Below are positions 9,666 through 19,176 of a stretch of DNA of 64,000 nt, in pieces. This DNA comes from an uncultured Pelagibacteraceae bacterium. GTDB lineage: Bacteria > Pseudomonadota > Alphaproteobacteria > Pelagibacterales > Pelagibacteraceae. The number at the start of each line of letters is the position of its first letter. Within the stretch, counting starts at the first letter, position 1. The notes beneath the pieces were generated by a model. It worked only from the letters and a program-made list of their open reading frames with translations. It did not search any database and had not been told where the DNA came from. A program made the position numbers and the translations under genes. The DNA is taken from NCBI GenBank assembly GCA_902538885.1, contig CACBGU010000004.1:28488-92487 (forward strand), written 5' to 3'.

Positions 9666-10214
9666 ATGCGACATATAAAAATAATTAAGTCAATTTCATT
9701 GATAATTTCATTATTCTTAATTACAAGTTGCTCAAATAATAGCGCTATGAAACCAGAAGACTTTAAAAACAAAGAACCAAGATTAATTATTGAGGAATAC
9801 TTATCTGGAAATGTTAAGGCTTGGGGCGTTCTGCAAAATAGATCAGGAAAAGTTACAAGACAATTTTCTGCAGATTTAAATGGAACCTGGGATGGAAAGC
9901 AATTAATTCTTAAAGAAAAATTTAATTGGGATGATGGTGAAGTTCAAGACCGAGAATGGACAATAAATAAAATTGATGAGCATAATTACGAAGGAACAGC
10001 AGGAGATGTTGTAGGTAAAGCAATAGGATATTCGTACGGACCAGCGTTTAAATTTGAATATGTTTTATTAGTTCCTGTTAAAGGTAAAGAATTAAAAATA
10101 ACTTTCGATGATTGGATTTTTAAACAAGATGATAGAGTTGCAATTAATAGAGCAACAATGACTAAATTTGGTTTTAAAGTAGCTGAATTGACAGTTGTAT
10201 TTGTAAAAGATTAA
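9666..10214 (+). CDS. DUF3833 family lipoprotein
   Basis: A DUF3833-like lipoprotein. I place the start at the ATG at 9666 rather than an in-frame ATG at 9654, because ggaga at 9656-9660 sits 5 bases before 9666 as a good ribosome binding site. The resulting 182-residue protein has a lipoprotein signal ending in the lipobox LITSC, so Cys22 would be lipidated. The mature part is beta-rich, with NGTWDGKQLILKEKFNWDDG and a C-terminal ATMTKFGFKVAELTVVF. Function is unknown, but the family travels with CFA-like methyltransferases, and it may carry lipid in the periplasm. Confidence 0.82.
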   Translation: MRHIKIIKSISLIISLFLITSCSNNSAMKPEDFKNKEPRLIIEEYLSGNVKAWGVLQNRSGKVTRQFSADLNGTWDGKQLILKEKFNWDDGEVQDREWTINKIDEHNYEGTAGDVVGKAIGYSYGPAFKFEYVLLVPVKGKELKITFDDWIFKQDDRVAINRATMTKFGFKVAELTVVFVKD

Positions 10215-10973
10215 CTATTTTTTTTGATATTTCGTTAGTTTTCCAACTAAACCAAAATAAATTTTACTCGGTAAAAAACTCAATAGTTTTAATGTAATTG
10301 TAAGTGATTTTGGAAAATGTATTTCAAATATATTTTTGTTAACTAAACCTTCATAAATTTGATCTGCAGCATACTCAGGAGTTTTTAAAAAAGGCATTTT
10401 AAAATCATTTTTATCTGTCATTGGTGTTTTAATAAATCCAGGAGATACTAAACAAACACGTACATTGTACCTTTTAAAATCAAAGTACAAACTTTCAGCT
10501 AAGTTATTTAATGCCGATTTAGATGGTCCATAGCCAGTTGAATTAGGTAACCCCCTATATCCTGCAATTGACGAAACAATAGTAATTATACCTTTTTTTT
10601 TATCTCTAAAGTATTGTTCAACTGCTTTAATACTATTTACAGTTCCAAAAAAATTTACTTTAAAGACATCTTCCATTTGTTCTACATCAATATCTTTCTC
10701 TTTTTTAGGATCCCATGTTCCAGTTGAAAAAAAACAAATATCTATATTTTCATATTTGTTTTTAATATCGTTAAATACATCTTTGCACTTTTCTTTATCT
10801 GTTACATCTAAAGGAAAACTTGATATATTTTCATAAGAATTTGAAAGCTCATTTAGTAATTCAGCTCTTCTTGCAGATATAGCAACGTTCCATCCCTTAC
10901 TTGCAAACTTAATTGCTAAAGCTTTGCCAATCCCTGTACTACCGCCAGTAATCCAAATAGTTTTTTTACTCAT
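10215..10973 (-). CDS. Short-chain dehydrogenase/reductase
   Basis: A 252-residue SDR with the cofactor loop ITGGSTGIGKALA (residues 8-20), a catalytic serine in IVSSIAGYRG and the YGPSK active-site motif. It is a classical NAD(P)-dependent oxidoreductase; substrate unknown. It converges on the DUF3833 gene with no gap and starts 8 bases from the divergent tspO gene. An SDR of this kind often accompanies the CFA/DUF1365/FAD set, so a role in the same lipid pathway is plausible. Confidence 0.88.
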   Translation of the reverse strand: MSKKTIWITGGSTGIGKALAIKFASKGWNVAISARRAELLNELSNSYENISSFPLDVTDKEKCKDVFNDIKNKYENIDICFFSTGTWDPKKEKDIDVEQMEDVFKVNFFGTVNSIKAVEQYFRDKKKGIITIVSSIAGYRGLPNSTGYGPSKSALNNLAESLYFDFKRYNVRVCLVSPGFIKTPMTDKNDFKMPFLKTPEYAADQIYEGLVNKNIFEIHFPKSLTITLKLLSFLPSKIYFGLVGKLTKYQKK

Positions 10974-10981
10974 TTTTTGTT

Positions 10982-11464
10982 ATGTATATATCTAGCATGT
11001 TTAAAAATAAATTTTTAACATTTATATTGTTTCTTGCTATTACATTCTCTGCTTCATTAATTGGCGGTTTAGCTACCCTTACATTTAAAGAGCCATGGTA
11101 CTCATTACTAAATAAACCATCATTTAATCCACCAGATTGGATATTCGGACCTGTTTGGACCACCTTGTATACATTAATGACAATTTCAATATGGCTTTAT
11201 TGGCATACGAAACATAGAGATATAAATACTGTTTATATATATTTTATTCATTTAGCATTTAATACAACTTGGAGTATAGTTTTCTTTGTTTTCCATAATA
11301 TGGTTTTGGCTCTTTTAATATTAATCATATTAATTGCATTGATAATCAATCTTATTTTAAAGTTTAAACGCGTCAAGATATTGAGTGCCTACCTAATGAT
11401 TCCATATTTACTTTGGTGTAGCTTTGCACTAATTCTAAATACAAGCTTAATTATGTTAAATTAA
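10982..11464 (+). CDS. tspO: TspO/MBR family membrane protein
   Basis: A 160-residue protein with five predicted membrane helices and the family signature KPSFNPPDWIFGPVWTTLY around residues 36-54. TspO proteins bind tetrapyrroles and cholesterol-like ligands and have been linked to light and oxygen stress regulation in Rhodobacter. The ORF starts at 10982, only 8 bases from the divergent SDR gene; an alternative start at the second Met (10997) is possible. The neighbouring lipid-modification genes, also linked to photo-oxidative stress in relatives, make a common stress role attractive but unproven. Confidence 0.9.
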   Translation: MYISSMFKNKFLTFILFLAITFSASLIGGLATLTFKEPWYSLLNKPSFNPPDWIFGPVWTTLYTLMTISIWLYWHTKHRDINTVYIYFIHLAFNTTWSIVFFVFHNMVLALLILIILIALIINLILKFKRVKILSAYLMIPYLLWCSFALILNTSLIMLN

Positions 11465-11466
11465 AT

Positions 11467-12570
11467 ATGGATGATGTTGTAGTAATTGGTGGTGGAATAA
11501 TAGGTGCGGCAACTGCTTATTTTTTATCCAAAGAAGGCAGAAAAGTAAAAGTTATTGAAAGAGACCCTACTTATAAAACAGCTTCATTCCCATTATCTCT
11601 AGGTGGTTTTAGAAGACAATTTTTCCAAAAAGAAAATATTTTATTAGGAAAATTTGCAAGAGAATTTATTTTCCAATTACCTGAATTATTAAAAACAGAA
11701 AAAAATCCTAATCCAACAGCTAGCATGGTAACCAATGGATATCTTTTAATGTTTGGTCCTGAACATGCTGAAGAGCAATATAGAGCATTAGAAAATCATA
11801 AAGAATGTGATGCAGGAACAAAAAATATTAAAGGATCAGAATTATCTAAGGTTTTCCCTTATGTGAATAGTGAAGGGATAGAGACAGCAACTTATACGGA
11901 TAATCAAAGTGAAGGATGGATTGATCCATTTATGTTTCATAGCGCTCTTAAAAGTAAAGCAATAGATCTTGGAGCAGAATTTATTAAAGGTGAAGTTAAA
12001 AGTATTTCTGAAATAAATGCTAAAACAATTGTTTCTGCAGCTGGTTGTTGGACAAAGGAATTGTTAGAAGATATTCCTGTTGTTCCTCAAAAGCACACTG
12101 TGTTTAGAGTAAAATGCCCAACATATATAAAAGAGATGCCACTGAGTGGAGACTTAACAACCGGTGTTTATTGGAGGCCAGAAGGAGGAGAATATTTAGC
12201 AGGATCACCTATTTCTGTATTTGATGCAGATGATTTAGAACCAGCTTGGAATGATTTTGAGGAATTAGTTTGGCCAGCTCTTGCTAAGAGAATACCTGCC
12301 TTTGAAGAATTAAAGTTAACTGGTGGATGGGCAGGTTACTATGATTGTAATAGATTAGATAATAATGCAGTTGTTGGTAAGCATCCAAAATATGAGAATG
12401 TTTATATGGCCTCTGGATTTACAGGCCGAGGATTGATGCAGGCACCTGGCATTGGCAGAGCCTTAACTGAGTTAATTACAACTGGATCTTATCAAACAAT
12501 TGATATCAGCGATTTTGCTGTTGAGAGAGTATTAGGAAAAACAGCTAGACCAGAGCCATATGTTCTTTAA
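11467..12570 (+). CDS. FAD-dependent oxidoreductase of the DadA / sarcosine oxidase family
   Basis: A 367-residue flavoprotein with the dinucleotide-binding motif VVIGGGIIGAATAYFLSKEG at residues 4-23 and the C-terminal FAD segment ASGFTGRGLMQAPGIGRAL. The internal SLGGFRRQFF is typical of the DAO family. Members oxidise glycine, sarcosine, D-amino acids or related secondary amines. Substrate cannot be assigned, but N-methylated glycine compounds would suit a window that also holds GCS and a creatinase, whose product is sarcosine. The start is 2 bases after the tspO stop; the 2-oxoglutarate oxygenase gene follows after 12 bases. Confidence 0.85.
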   Translation: MDDVVVIGGGIIGAATAYFLSKEGRKVKVIERDPTYKTASFPLSLGGFRRQFFQKENILLGKFAREFIFQLPELLKTEKNPNPTASMVTNGYLLMFGPEHAEEQYRALENHKECDAGTKNIKGSELSKVFPYVNSEGIETATYTDNQSEGWIDPFMFHSALKSKAIDLGAEFIKGEVKSISEINAKTIVSAAGCWTKELLEDIPVVPQKHTVFRVKCPTYIKEMPLSGDLTTGVYWRPEGGEYLAGSPISVFDADDLEPAWNDFEELVWPALAKRIPAFEELKLTGGWAGYYDCNRLDNNAVVGKHPKYENVYMASGFTGRGLMQAPGIGRALTELITTGSYQTIDISDFAVERVLGKTARPEPYVL

Positions 12571-12582
12571 TAAAATATTTTT

Positions 12583-13287
12583 ATGGAATATCAAATTCTA
12601 AACTTATTTCCATTATCTGTATATAAATCTAATTTAGGACTAACTCAAAAATATAAAGAAGAACTTATAAAAGAAATTCTCAATATGACAAAAAATTCTT
12701 ATCAACCAGATTATAAGAAAAATAATAATTCTTGGACAGGTGACACACAAGGACATGATGAGCTACATAAAAACAAAAAATTCGATCTATTTTTTATTGA
12801 AATATCAAAACATGTAAAAAAATATATTGATTATTTTGATATTGATCCAACCAAACTTGACTTTTATTTTCAAAGATCTTGGGCAACTTTATCTGATGGC
12901 CAGGAAAATATTAAACATCATCGACATATGCAGTCGCATTTATCATTTGCTTATTATTTAAAAAAATCATCAACAGATTCAAATATTCAGTTTGTTAATA
13001 TGGACCATCCAAATGAATTTATACCCTCTTTATTTTTGTCAAAAACAGTAAGCTTGTCAAAAATTTTTAAAAATAGAAATGTTAAAAATTCAAGCTTAAT
13101 AGATTTAAATTGTTCTGAGGATGATATTATAATTTTCCCATCGAAATCAAGGCATGGTACTCAGCCATTTGTTGAAAATAATAACAGAATATCAATTTCA
13201 GCAGATATTTTGCTTACTGCAAAAGACTCAAAAAATATTGAGCATATGATGCCACCTCTAAATCAGTGGAAAAAATTTAGCAACTAA
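12583..13287 (+). CDS. Putative 2-oxoglutarate/Fe(II)-dependent oxygenase
   Basis: A 234-residue protein resembling the putative 2OG-Fe(II) oxygenase family that begins MEYQILNLFPLSVYKS and carries a histidine-rich metal site. The stretch KHHRHMQSHLSFAYYLKKSS near residue 110 supplies candidate ligands, and FPSKSRHGTQPF near residue 185, followed by NRISISADI, supplies the second histidine and the 2OG-binding arginine. Substrate unknown. It follows the DadA-type oxidase by 12 bases and overlaps the convergent selO end by 4 bases. Confidence 0.72.
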   Translation: MEYQILNLFPLSVYKSNLGLTQKYKEELIKEILNMTKNSYQPDYKKNNNSWTGDTQGHDELHKNKKFDLFFIEISKHVKKYIDYFDIDPTKLDFYFQRSWATLSDGQENIKHHRHMQSHLSFAYYLKKSSTDSNIQFVNMDHPNEFIPSLFLSKTVSLSKIFKNRNVKNSSLIDLNCSEDDIIIFPSKSRHGTQPFVENNNRISISADILLTAKDSKNIEHMMPPLNQWKKFSN

Positions 13288-14729
13288 GTACCACAAAAAG
13301 TTTGATATTTTTCATTGCTCGATGGAGAAGGCTTTTGATATTCTTCAATATTACTCTGATTTTCGTAAGGATTTTTTAAAATAGCTAATAATTTTTTCAT
13401 CTTATCTAAACTTCCTTTTTCCGCTTCAGCTAAAGCCTCTTCTACTTTATGATTTCTAGGAATAACTATTGGATTATTTTCTCTCATTAGTTTAATTTGT
13501 TTTTCTTTAGTTAAATTATTTAACTCAGATCTTTTTTTCCAATCATTTTTCCAATCGATAAAATCATTATTTTTGTAAATTTCATCAGAATTGATATCCA
13601 TTAGATTACAAAAAGTATTTGTGTAATCTGCTTTATTTTTTTCCATCCAATTAAACAAATCATTAATTAATTTTTTATCATTTTTATCCTCACCAAATAG
13701 ACCAAGCTTATCTTTCATCATATTTAACCATTTATCTTCATAAATATTTTGGAAATTATCTATTAAATCTGTTGCTAATTTAATTGCAGTATCTTCATTT
13801 TTATCAATTAGAGGGATTAAACATTCTGCAAATCTTGCTAAATTCCACTTTGTAATTGGTGGTTGATTAGAAAAGGCATATCTTCCAAATTTATCGATTG
13901 AGCTAAATACAGTTTTTGGATCATAATGATCCATAAATGCACAAGGACCATAATCTATTGTTTCACCTGAAATTGCCATGTTGTCAGTGTTCATAACCCC
14001 ATGAATAAATCCAACTCTCATCCAATTGATTACTAGCTTGCATTGTTTTTCCATTACAAGATTTAACAGATCTAATGCTTTTGAATTTGATGTTTTGATT
14101 TCTGGATAATGTCTGTTTATTGTATAGTCGACTAAAGTATTTAAGTTTTCAATTTTTTGAGTTGCAGCTATATATTGAAATGTTCCAACCCGAAGATGAC
14201 TTGATGCAACTCTTGTTAATATAGCACCCTGTAATAGATTTTCTCTTACAACTTTTTCTCCTGTTTTAACAACAGCAAGACTTTTAGTAGTTGGAATATT
14301 TAATGAATGTATCGCTTCACTGATAATATATTCTCTAAGCATAGGTCCTAGCGCTGCTCTTCCGTCACCACCTCTAGAAAAAGAAGTTCTTCCTGAACCT
14401 TTAAACTGAATGTCAAAGCGATTATCATTGTTAACTAAATGCTCACCCAATAAAACTGCTCTACCATCTCCCAATATAGTAAAGTGTCCAAATTGATGAC
14501 CTGCATATGCTTGTGCAATGGTATTTGTTTCTTCTGGTATAGAGTTTCCAGAAAATATTTCTGCTAATTTTTTTTTGTCTGTTTTTGAAAAATCTAAATT
14601 TAAAGTAGATGCTAGTTCTTCATTTAAAATTACCAATTCAGGATCATGAACAGGAGTCGGTTTAATATTTTCTTTAAAAATATTTGGTAACTTTGAATAG
14701 GTATTATCAAAATGCCAACCAATGGTCAT
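13284..14729 (-). CDS. selO: Protein adenylyltransferase SelO (YdiU/UPF0061 family)
   Basis: A 481-residue pseudokinase-fold protein. Family markers are the start GWHFDNTYSKLP, AQAYAGHQFGHFTILGDGRA (near residue 70), RGGDGRAALGPMLREYI and MRVGFIHGVMNTDNMAISG. SelO enzymes move AMP from ATP onto Ser, Thr or Tyr of target proteins and help redox balance. The typical C-terminal selenocysteine or cysteine end appears here as YQTFCGT, giving a Cys where other members have Sec. The gene lies 5 bases after the end of the formate dehydrogenase alpha gene, on the same strand. Confidence 0.93.
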   Translation of the reverse strand: MTIGWHFDNTYSKLPNIFKENIKPTPVHDPELVILNEELASTLNLDFSKTDKKKLAEIFSGNSIPEETNTIAQAYAGHQFGHFTILGDGRAVLLGEHLVNNDNRFDIQFKGSGRTSFSRGGDGRAALGPMLREYIISEAIHSLNIPTTKSLAVVKTGEKVVRENLLQGAILTRVASSHLRVGTFQYIAATQKIENLNTLVDYTINRHYPEIKTSNSKALDLLNLVMEKQCKLVINWMRVGFIHGVMNTDNMAISGETIDYGPCAFMDHYDPKTVFSSIDKFGRYAFSNQPPITKWNLARFAECLIPLIDKNEDTAIKLATDLIDNFQNIYEDKWLNMMKDKLGLFGEDKNDKKLINDLFNWMEKNKADYTNTFCNLMDINSDEIYKNNDFIDWKNDWKKRSELNNLTKEKQIKLMRENNPIVIPRNHKVEEALAEAEKGSLDKMKKLLAILKNPYENQSNIEEYQKPSPSSNEKYQTFCGT

Positions 14730-14734
14730 TTTAA

Positions 14735-17503
14735 TTAACTAACTTCAGCTTGATTTTCTTTTGGTTTAACTTCTGTTTTAAATTGATTAGAGATTTTTTG
14801 TACTTCAACAGAAGATACTTTGTATTCTGCACACATTGTTTCTTCATCTTTACCATGACCTGTAACCATATTAACCATATGTTCTGGGAAATGGAACGTA
14901 GTAAACACAATTCCTTCTTTAACTTTGTCTGTAACCTCAACTTTAAGTGCAACCTCACCTCTACCTGAATAAAGTCTTCCAATATCACCAGTATTTAGAT
15001 CTCTAAGAGCCGCATCTTTAGGATGAATTAATAAAACATCTTCATCAACAATATTTATATTTTTTGTTCTTCTAGTCATTGTTGCTGCATTGTAATGTTG
15101 TAAAACTCTACTAGTTGTTAAAATTAAAGGATAGTCTTTTTGATTAGCTTCTATTTCTGATGATTCTTTCCAATCAAAGTTTTTTAATCTGCCTTTACCT
15201 AATTTAAATGTTTCCGTATGTAAAATTTTTGTATCAGTTCCATCTTCTTGAACTGGCCATTGTAATCCAAATTTTCCAAGTCTCTCTCTAGTAACACCCT
15301 TAAAGAAAGGAACGATATCAGAAATTTCTGCTAGAACTTGATCTGCATCATAAGTGGGCTGATCAAAACCTAATTTCTGCATCATCTCAGTTACAATTAA
15401 TCCATCAGGTTTAGTTCCAGGTAGAGGAGGTACAGCTCTGTTCACTCTTTGAATTCTTCTCTCAGTGTTTGTAAAAGTTCCATCTTTTTCTAAGAAAGTA
15501 GTACCTGGCAGAACAACAGTCGCTAATTTTGCTGTTTCACTCATAAATATTTCTTGAACGACTAAAAGTTCTAAAGAATTCATAGCTTCAATAACATGAG
15601 CACTATTAGGATCTGTTTGAACAATATCTTCTCCAATGATCCATAAACCTTTTAATTCCTTGTTTATTGCAGCTTCAAACATTTGAGGAATTTTTAATCC
15701 TGGCTTAGTTGGGTGAGTTACTCCATATTTTTCTGTGTAGAATTCTTGATGCTTTTCATCAGCTACAGGAAAATAACCAGCACCTTGGTGTGGTTGACAT
15801 CCCATATCTGCTGCACCCTGAACATTGTTTTGACCTCTTAAAGGATTAACCCCGACACCTTTTCGTCCAATGTTTCCAGTAATCATTGCTAGATCTGCAA
15901 TTAACATTACAGTTTTAGATCCTTGTTCGTGTTCAGTAACTCCTAAGCCATGGAACTCCATTGAATTTCTTGCAGTAGCATATGCAATTGCTGCTTCTTT
16001 AACTAATTGTTTATCTACACCAGCTACTTTTGCTAAATGATCAACATCTTGTCTTTCAATTTCTTTTAAGAAATTATCAAAACCTTCAGTTCTATCTCTA
16101 ACAAAATCTGCATTATAAAGTTTTGATTTAATAATAAAGTGCAACATCATATTTAGAACTGCAACATTAGTTCCTGGTCTTAGTTTAATATGATAATCAG
16201 CAAGTTTCGCAAGTTCAGTTGTAACTGGATCAAGCACAATTAATTTTTTACCTTTCATGACTTGCTGTTTTATTTTTGCACCTGTTACAGGATGAGCATT
16301 AGTTGGATTAGCTCCAATTACCAAAAATAAATCTGCATGATAGATATCTTCTGTAGAGTTAGTTGCTGCTCCAGTCCCAAAAGTTTGTTGCATTCCCCAA
16401 GCTGTTGGTGAATGACAAATTCTTGCACAACAATCTACACTGTTAGTTCCCACAGCCGCTCTAATCATTTTTTGAAAAACATAATTTTCTTCATTCGTAC
16501 ATCTTGCGGAAGAAATTCCAGCAAAGGCATCTGGACCGTTATCTTTTGTAATTCTGTTAATTTCTTTTTTAATAAAATCATAAGCTTCATCCCAAGAAGC
16601 TTCTTCAAACTTTCCATTTCTTTTAATTAAAGGTGTTTTTAATCTGTCTGGATGATCATAAAAACTAAATGCATATCTTCCTTTAATACAAGTATGACCA
16701 GCATTTACCTCTGTTTGTTTTGGAGTATCTATTGCAACAACTTTATCATCTTTTATTGATGCTTCTAAATTACATCCAACACCACAGTATGAACAAGTTG
16801 TTCTAACTTTTTTATCTACAGCTACAGATTTAGATTGAAAAACATCTGAGATAGCGTCTGTTGGACATGTATGTGCACATGCTCCACAAGATACACATGA
16901 ACTATCTCCAAACATCATATCATTATCAGTTGTTATTCTAGATTCAAAACCTCTTCCGCTCATTGTTAGTACAAATGAACCTTGAATTTCATCACAAGCT
17001 CTGACACATCTTCCACAATTAATACAGTTGTCTAAGTTCATTCTCATATAATCATGAGAAGTATCTCTTGGTATACCTTTGTGCTGTTTAGGACTGTTGT
17101 ATCTGTGATCAGCAACTCCTAGATCGTTTGCTACTGTTTGTAATTCACAATTATTGTTTACCTCACAAGTATCACATTCCATTGGATGGTCTGTTAAAAC
17201 TAATTCAACAATATTTTTTCTTAGATTTGTTAAAGCTTCATTTGAAGTAAAGATATGTTGGTTTTCAGCAACTGGAGTATGACAAGATGCGACTACTCTT
17301 GTTGGACCATCTTTTTCTAAAGCAACTTCTACAGAGCAAACTCTGCAAGCACCATAAGGAGCAAGGTTTGGATCATCACATAAAGTAGGTACTTTTTTTT
17401 CACCCACATAACTTTTTACAAATTTTAAAATAGATGTGTGTTTAGGACCAATTTCGTATGGTTTTCCATCAATATAAGCAATTTTTCTTTTTTCTGAGCT
17501 CAT
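14735..17503 (-). CDS. fdsA: NAD-dependent formate dehydrogenase, alpha (molybdopterin) subunit
   Basis: A 922-residue molybdoenzyme. The N-terminus is NuoG-like with a 2Fe-2S site (PYGACRVCSVEV), then two ferredoxin clusters (CINCGRCVRACDE and CVSCGACAHTCP, residues about 155-215), the 4Fe-4S of the bis-MGD domain (CSYCGVGCNLEAS) and the active-site region DCCARICHSPTAWG with a cysteine rather than selenocysteine. It oxidises formate to CO2 in the cytoplasm. Formate here could come from C1-THF produced by the glycine cleavage system. The stop of the beta-subunit gene overlaps this start by one base, and selO follows on the same strand. Confidence 0.95.
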   Translation of the reverse strand: MSSEKRKIAYIDGKPYEIGPKHTSILKFVKSYVGEKKVPTLCDDPNLAPYGACRVCSVEVALEKDGPTRVVASCHTPVAENQHIFTSNEALTNLRKNIVELVLTDHPMECDTCEVNNNCELQTVANDLGVADHRYNSPKQHKGIPRDTSHDYMRMNLDNCINCGRCVRACDEIQGSFVLTMSGRGFESRITTDNDMMFGDSSCVSCGACAHTCPTDAISDVFQSKSVAVDKKVRTTCSYCGVGCNLEASIKDDKVVAIDTPKQTEVNAGHTCIKGRYAFSFYDHPDRLKTPLIKRNGKFEEASWDEAYDFIKKEINRITKDNGPDAFAGISSARCTNEENYVFQKMIRAAVGTNSVDCCARICHSPTAWGMQQTFGTGAATNSTEDIYHADLFLVIGANPTNAHPVTGAKIKQQVMKGKKLIVLDPVTTELAKLADYHIKLRPGTNVAVLNMMLHFIIKSKLYNADFVRDRTEGFDNFLKEIERQDVDHLAKVAGVDKQLVKEAAIAYATARNSMEFHGLGVTEHEQGSKTVMLIADLAMITGNIGRKGVGVNPLRGQNNVQGAADMGCQPHQGAGYFPVADEKHQEFYTEKYGVTHPTKPGLKIPQMFEAAINKELKGLWIIGEDIVQTDPNSAHVIEAMNSLELLVVQEIFMSETAKLATVVLPGTTFLEKDGTFTNTERRIQRVNRAVPPLPGTKPDGLIVTEMMQKLGFDQPTYDADQVLAEISDIVPFFKGVTRERLGKFGLQWPVQEDGTDTKILHTETFKLGKGRLKNFDWKESSEIEANQKDYPLILTTSRVLQHYNAATMTRRTKNINIVDEDVLLIHPKDAALRDLNTGDIGRLYSGRGEVALKVEVTDKVKEGIVFTTFHFPEHMVNMVTGHGKDEETMCAEYKVSSVEVQKISNQFKTEVKPKENQAEVS

Positions 17504-19158
17504 TAATTATCTTTCACCATATCATTTTTCATTTCATCACCAAAGTATTTTAGGATGTTCTGAATTGGAGTTGGGATTGCTCCACAAAGAGCACATAGAC
17601 ATCCTTTTTGCATAGTAACCAACAATTCTTCAAGCAATTTTAAAGGAATTTTAGCTGTTTTCTTCTTAGCTTGGTCAAACATCTCCTTACCTCTGTAAGA
17701 TCCAAGTCTTCCTGGGAAACATTTTCCACATGATTCTTCAGCTGAGAATTCAAACAAGTGATGAATGTATTCAGCCATTGGAAAATCTTTTGGAATACTA
17801 ACTACACTTGCGTGACCTAACATAAAACCTTTTGCTGTGAATTCTTGAAAATCTAAATTTAAATTTTCTATTTCACTTAAAGGAACAACCCCACCTAATG
17901 GACCTCCTATTTGAAAAGCTTTAACAGGCTCTTTATATCCACCACCAATTTCATTAAATATTTTTTTCATTGGTGTACCCATATCAATTTCATAAACACC
18001 TGGGTTGTTAAAGAAACTATCTAAACAAACTAATTTTGTTCCGGCTGATTTTTTATTTCCAACTGAAGAGAATTTTTCTGATCCATTTAATAAAATTCCA
18101 GTTGCAGCAGCCAATGTTTCAACATTATTAACTACCGTTGGTTTTTTATATAAGCCTTCTGTTACAGGAAACGGAGGTCTTACGTCAACTTCTGCTCTTC
18201 TTCCTTCAATAGATGCAATCAAAGCTGTTTCTTCTCCACAAATATAAGCACCTTGTCCAATACAAATTCCAAGATCAAAAGAAAAATTGGTTCCTAAAAT
18301 ATTTTCACCTAGTAAATTTAATTTTTTAAGTTCATTAATGCAGCCATTTATTGCTTCAATAGATTTAGGATATTCACCTCTAATGTATAAAACTCCTTCA
18401 TTACTTCCTATTACATAACCACAAATCACCATTCCAAAAATAACTTTTAAAGGTTGGTCCTCTAATAAATATCTATCTGAGAAAGCACCAGAGTCGCCCT
18501 CATCTGCATTACAGATAACATATTTTTTATCTCCTTTTGCTTTACTACAGAAATCCCATTTCATTCCTGTTGGAAAACCAGCACCGCCTCTTCCTGTTAA
18601 ATTTGAATCTAATAATGATTTTACTATTTCTTTTTTATCTATTTTTAAAAATTTACTTAATTGCTCTTTGAACTGATCTGTTGAAGATAACTTGTCATCC
18701 ATTAAAAAACTTGTTGTTGCATAACTTTTAGAGAAAAACTTATCTTGTTTAATTTCTTCACCTTTAATTATTTGGTCAATTTTTTCTATATCTTTACCAG
18801 CATAATTTTCTCCATCATAATGGAAAGCATAGTTTTCATAACAATGACCTAAGCAGAACATTTCTCCAACTTTGTCATCACCTAGTTTTTCTTTTAATTT
18901 ATCTTTTAATTTGTCTTGAGTGCCTGCGCACATGCATGCACTACCGTTACAAACAAAAGCTTTCTTTTCTCTATGAGAGGGTCTTAAAAACTCATAAAAG
19001 GATTCTGCACCATGGAGAGTTGAAACACCTAGGTTATGCTTTTTGGCAATTTCTTTAATATCTTGTGGATTATCGCTTAAGGTATTTTCTGAGATTTGCT
19101 TAAATAGGTTGTCTTTTAAGCCTATTCTGCCTGATAAATTACTTATATTTTTTGACAC
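17503..19158 (-). CDS. fdsB: NAD-dependent formate dehydrogenase, beta (NuoE/NuoF-like fused) subunit
   Basis: A 551-residue protein. The first 130 residues are NuoE-like, with a 2Fe-2S pattern in FVCNGSACMCAG and MFCLGHCYEN. The rest is NuoF-like: FMN/NAD motif GRGGAGFPTGMKW near residue 190, and a 4Fe-4S site in ESCGKCFPGR plus GCLCALCG at the C-terminus. It passes electrons from the alpha subunit to NAD+. No separate gamma gene (fdsG) is present, so the N-terminal NuoE-like part probably replaces it. It starts 18 bases downstream of fdhD. Confidence 0.93.
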   Translation of the reverse strand: MSKNISNLSGRIGLKDNLFKQISENTLSDNPQDIKEIAKKHNLGVSTLHGAESFYEFLRPSHREKKAFVCNGSACMCAGTQDKLKDKLKEKLGDDKVGEMFCLGHCYENYAFHYDGENYAGKDIEKIDQIIKGEEIKQDKFFSKSYATTSFLMDDKLSSTDQFKEQLSKFLKIDKKEIVKSLLDSNLTGRGGAGFPTGMKWDFCSKAKGDKKYVICNADEGDSGAFSDRYLLEDQPLKVIFGMVICGYVIGSNEGVLYIRGEYPKSIEAINGCINELKKLNLLGENILGTNFSFDLGICIGQGAYICGEETALIASIEGRRAEVDVRPPFPVTEGLYKKPTVVNNVETLAAATGILLNGSEKFSSVGNKKSAGTKLVCLDSFFNNPGVYEIDMGTPMKKIFNEIGGGYKEPVKAFQIGGPLGGVVPLSEIENLNLDFQEFTAKGFMLGHASVVSIPKDFPMAEYIHHLFEFSAEESCGKCFPGRLGSYRGKEMFDQAKKKTAKIPLKLLEELLVTMQKGCLCALCGAIPTPIQNILKYFGDEMKNDMVKDN

Positions 19159-19176
19159 AAATACCCTTTTATTAAT

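Noticed and set aside
14731..14988. Overlapping minus-strand frame at the end of fdsA
   Set aside because: It is a shifted frame within a gene with complete domain structure and shows no features of its own.
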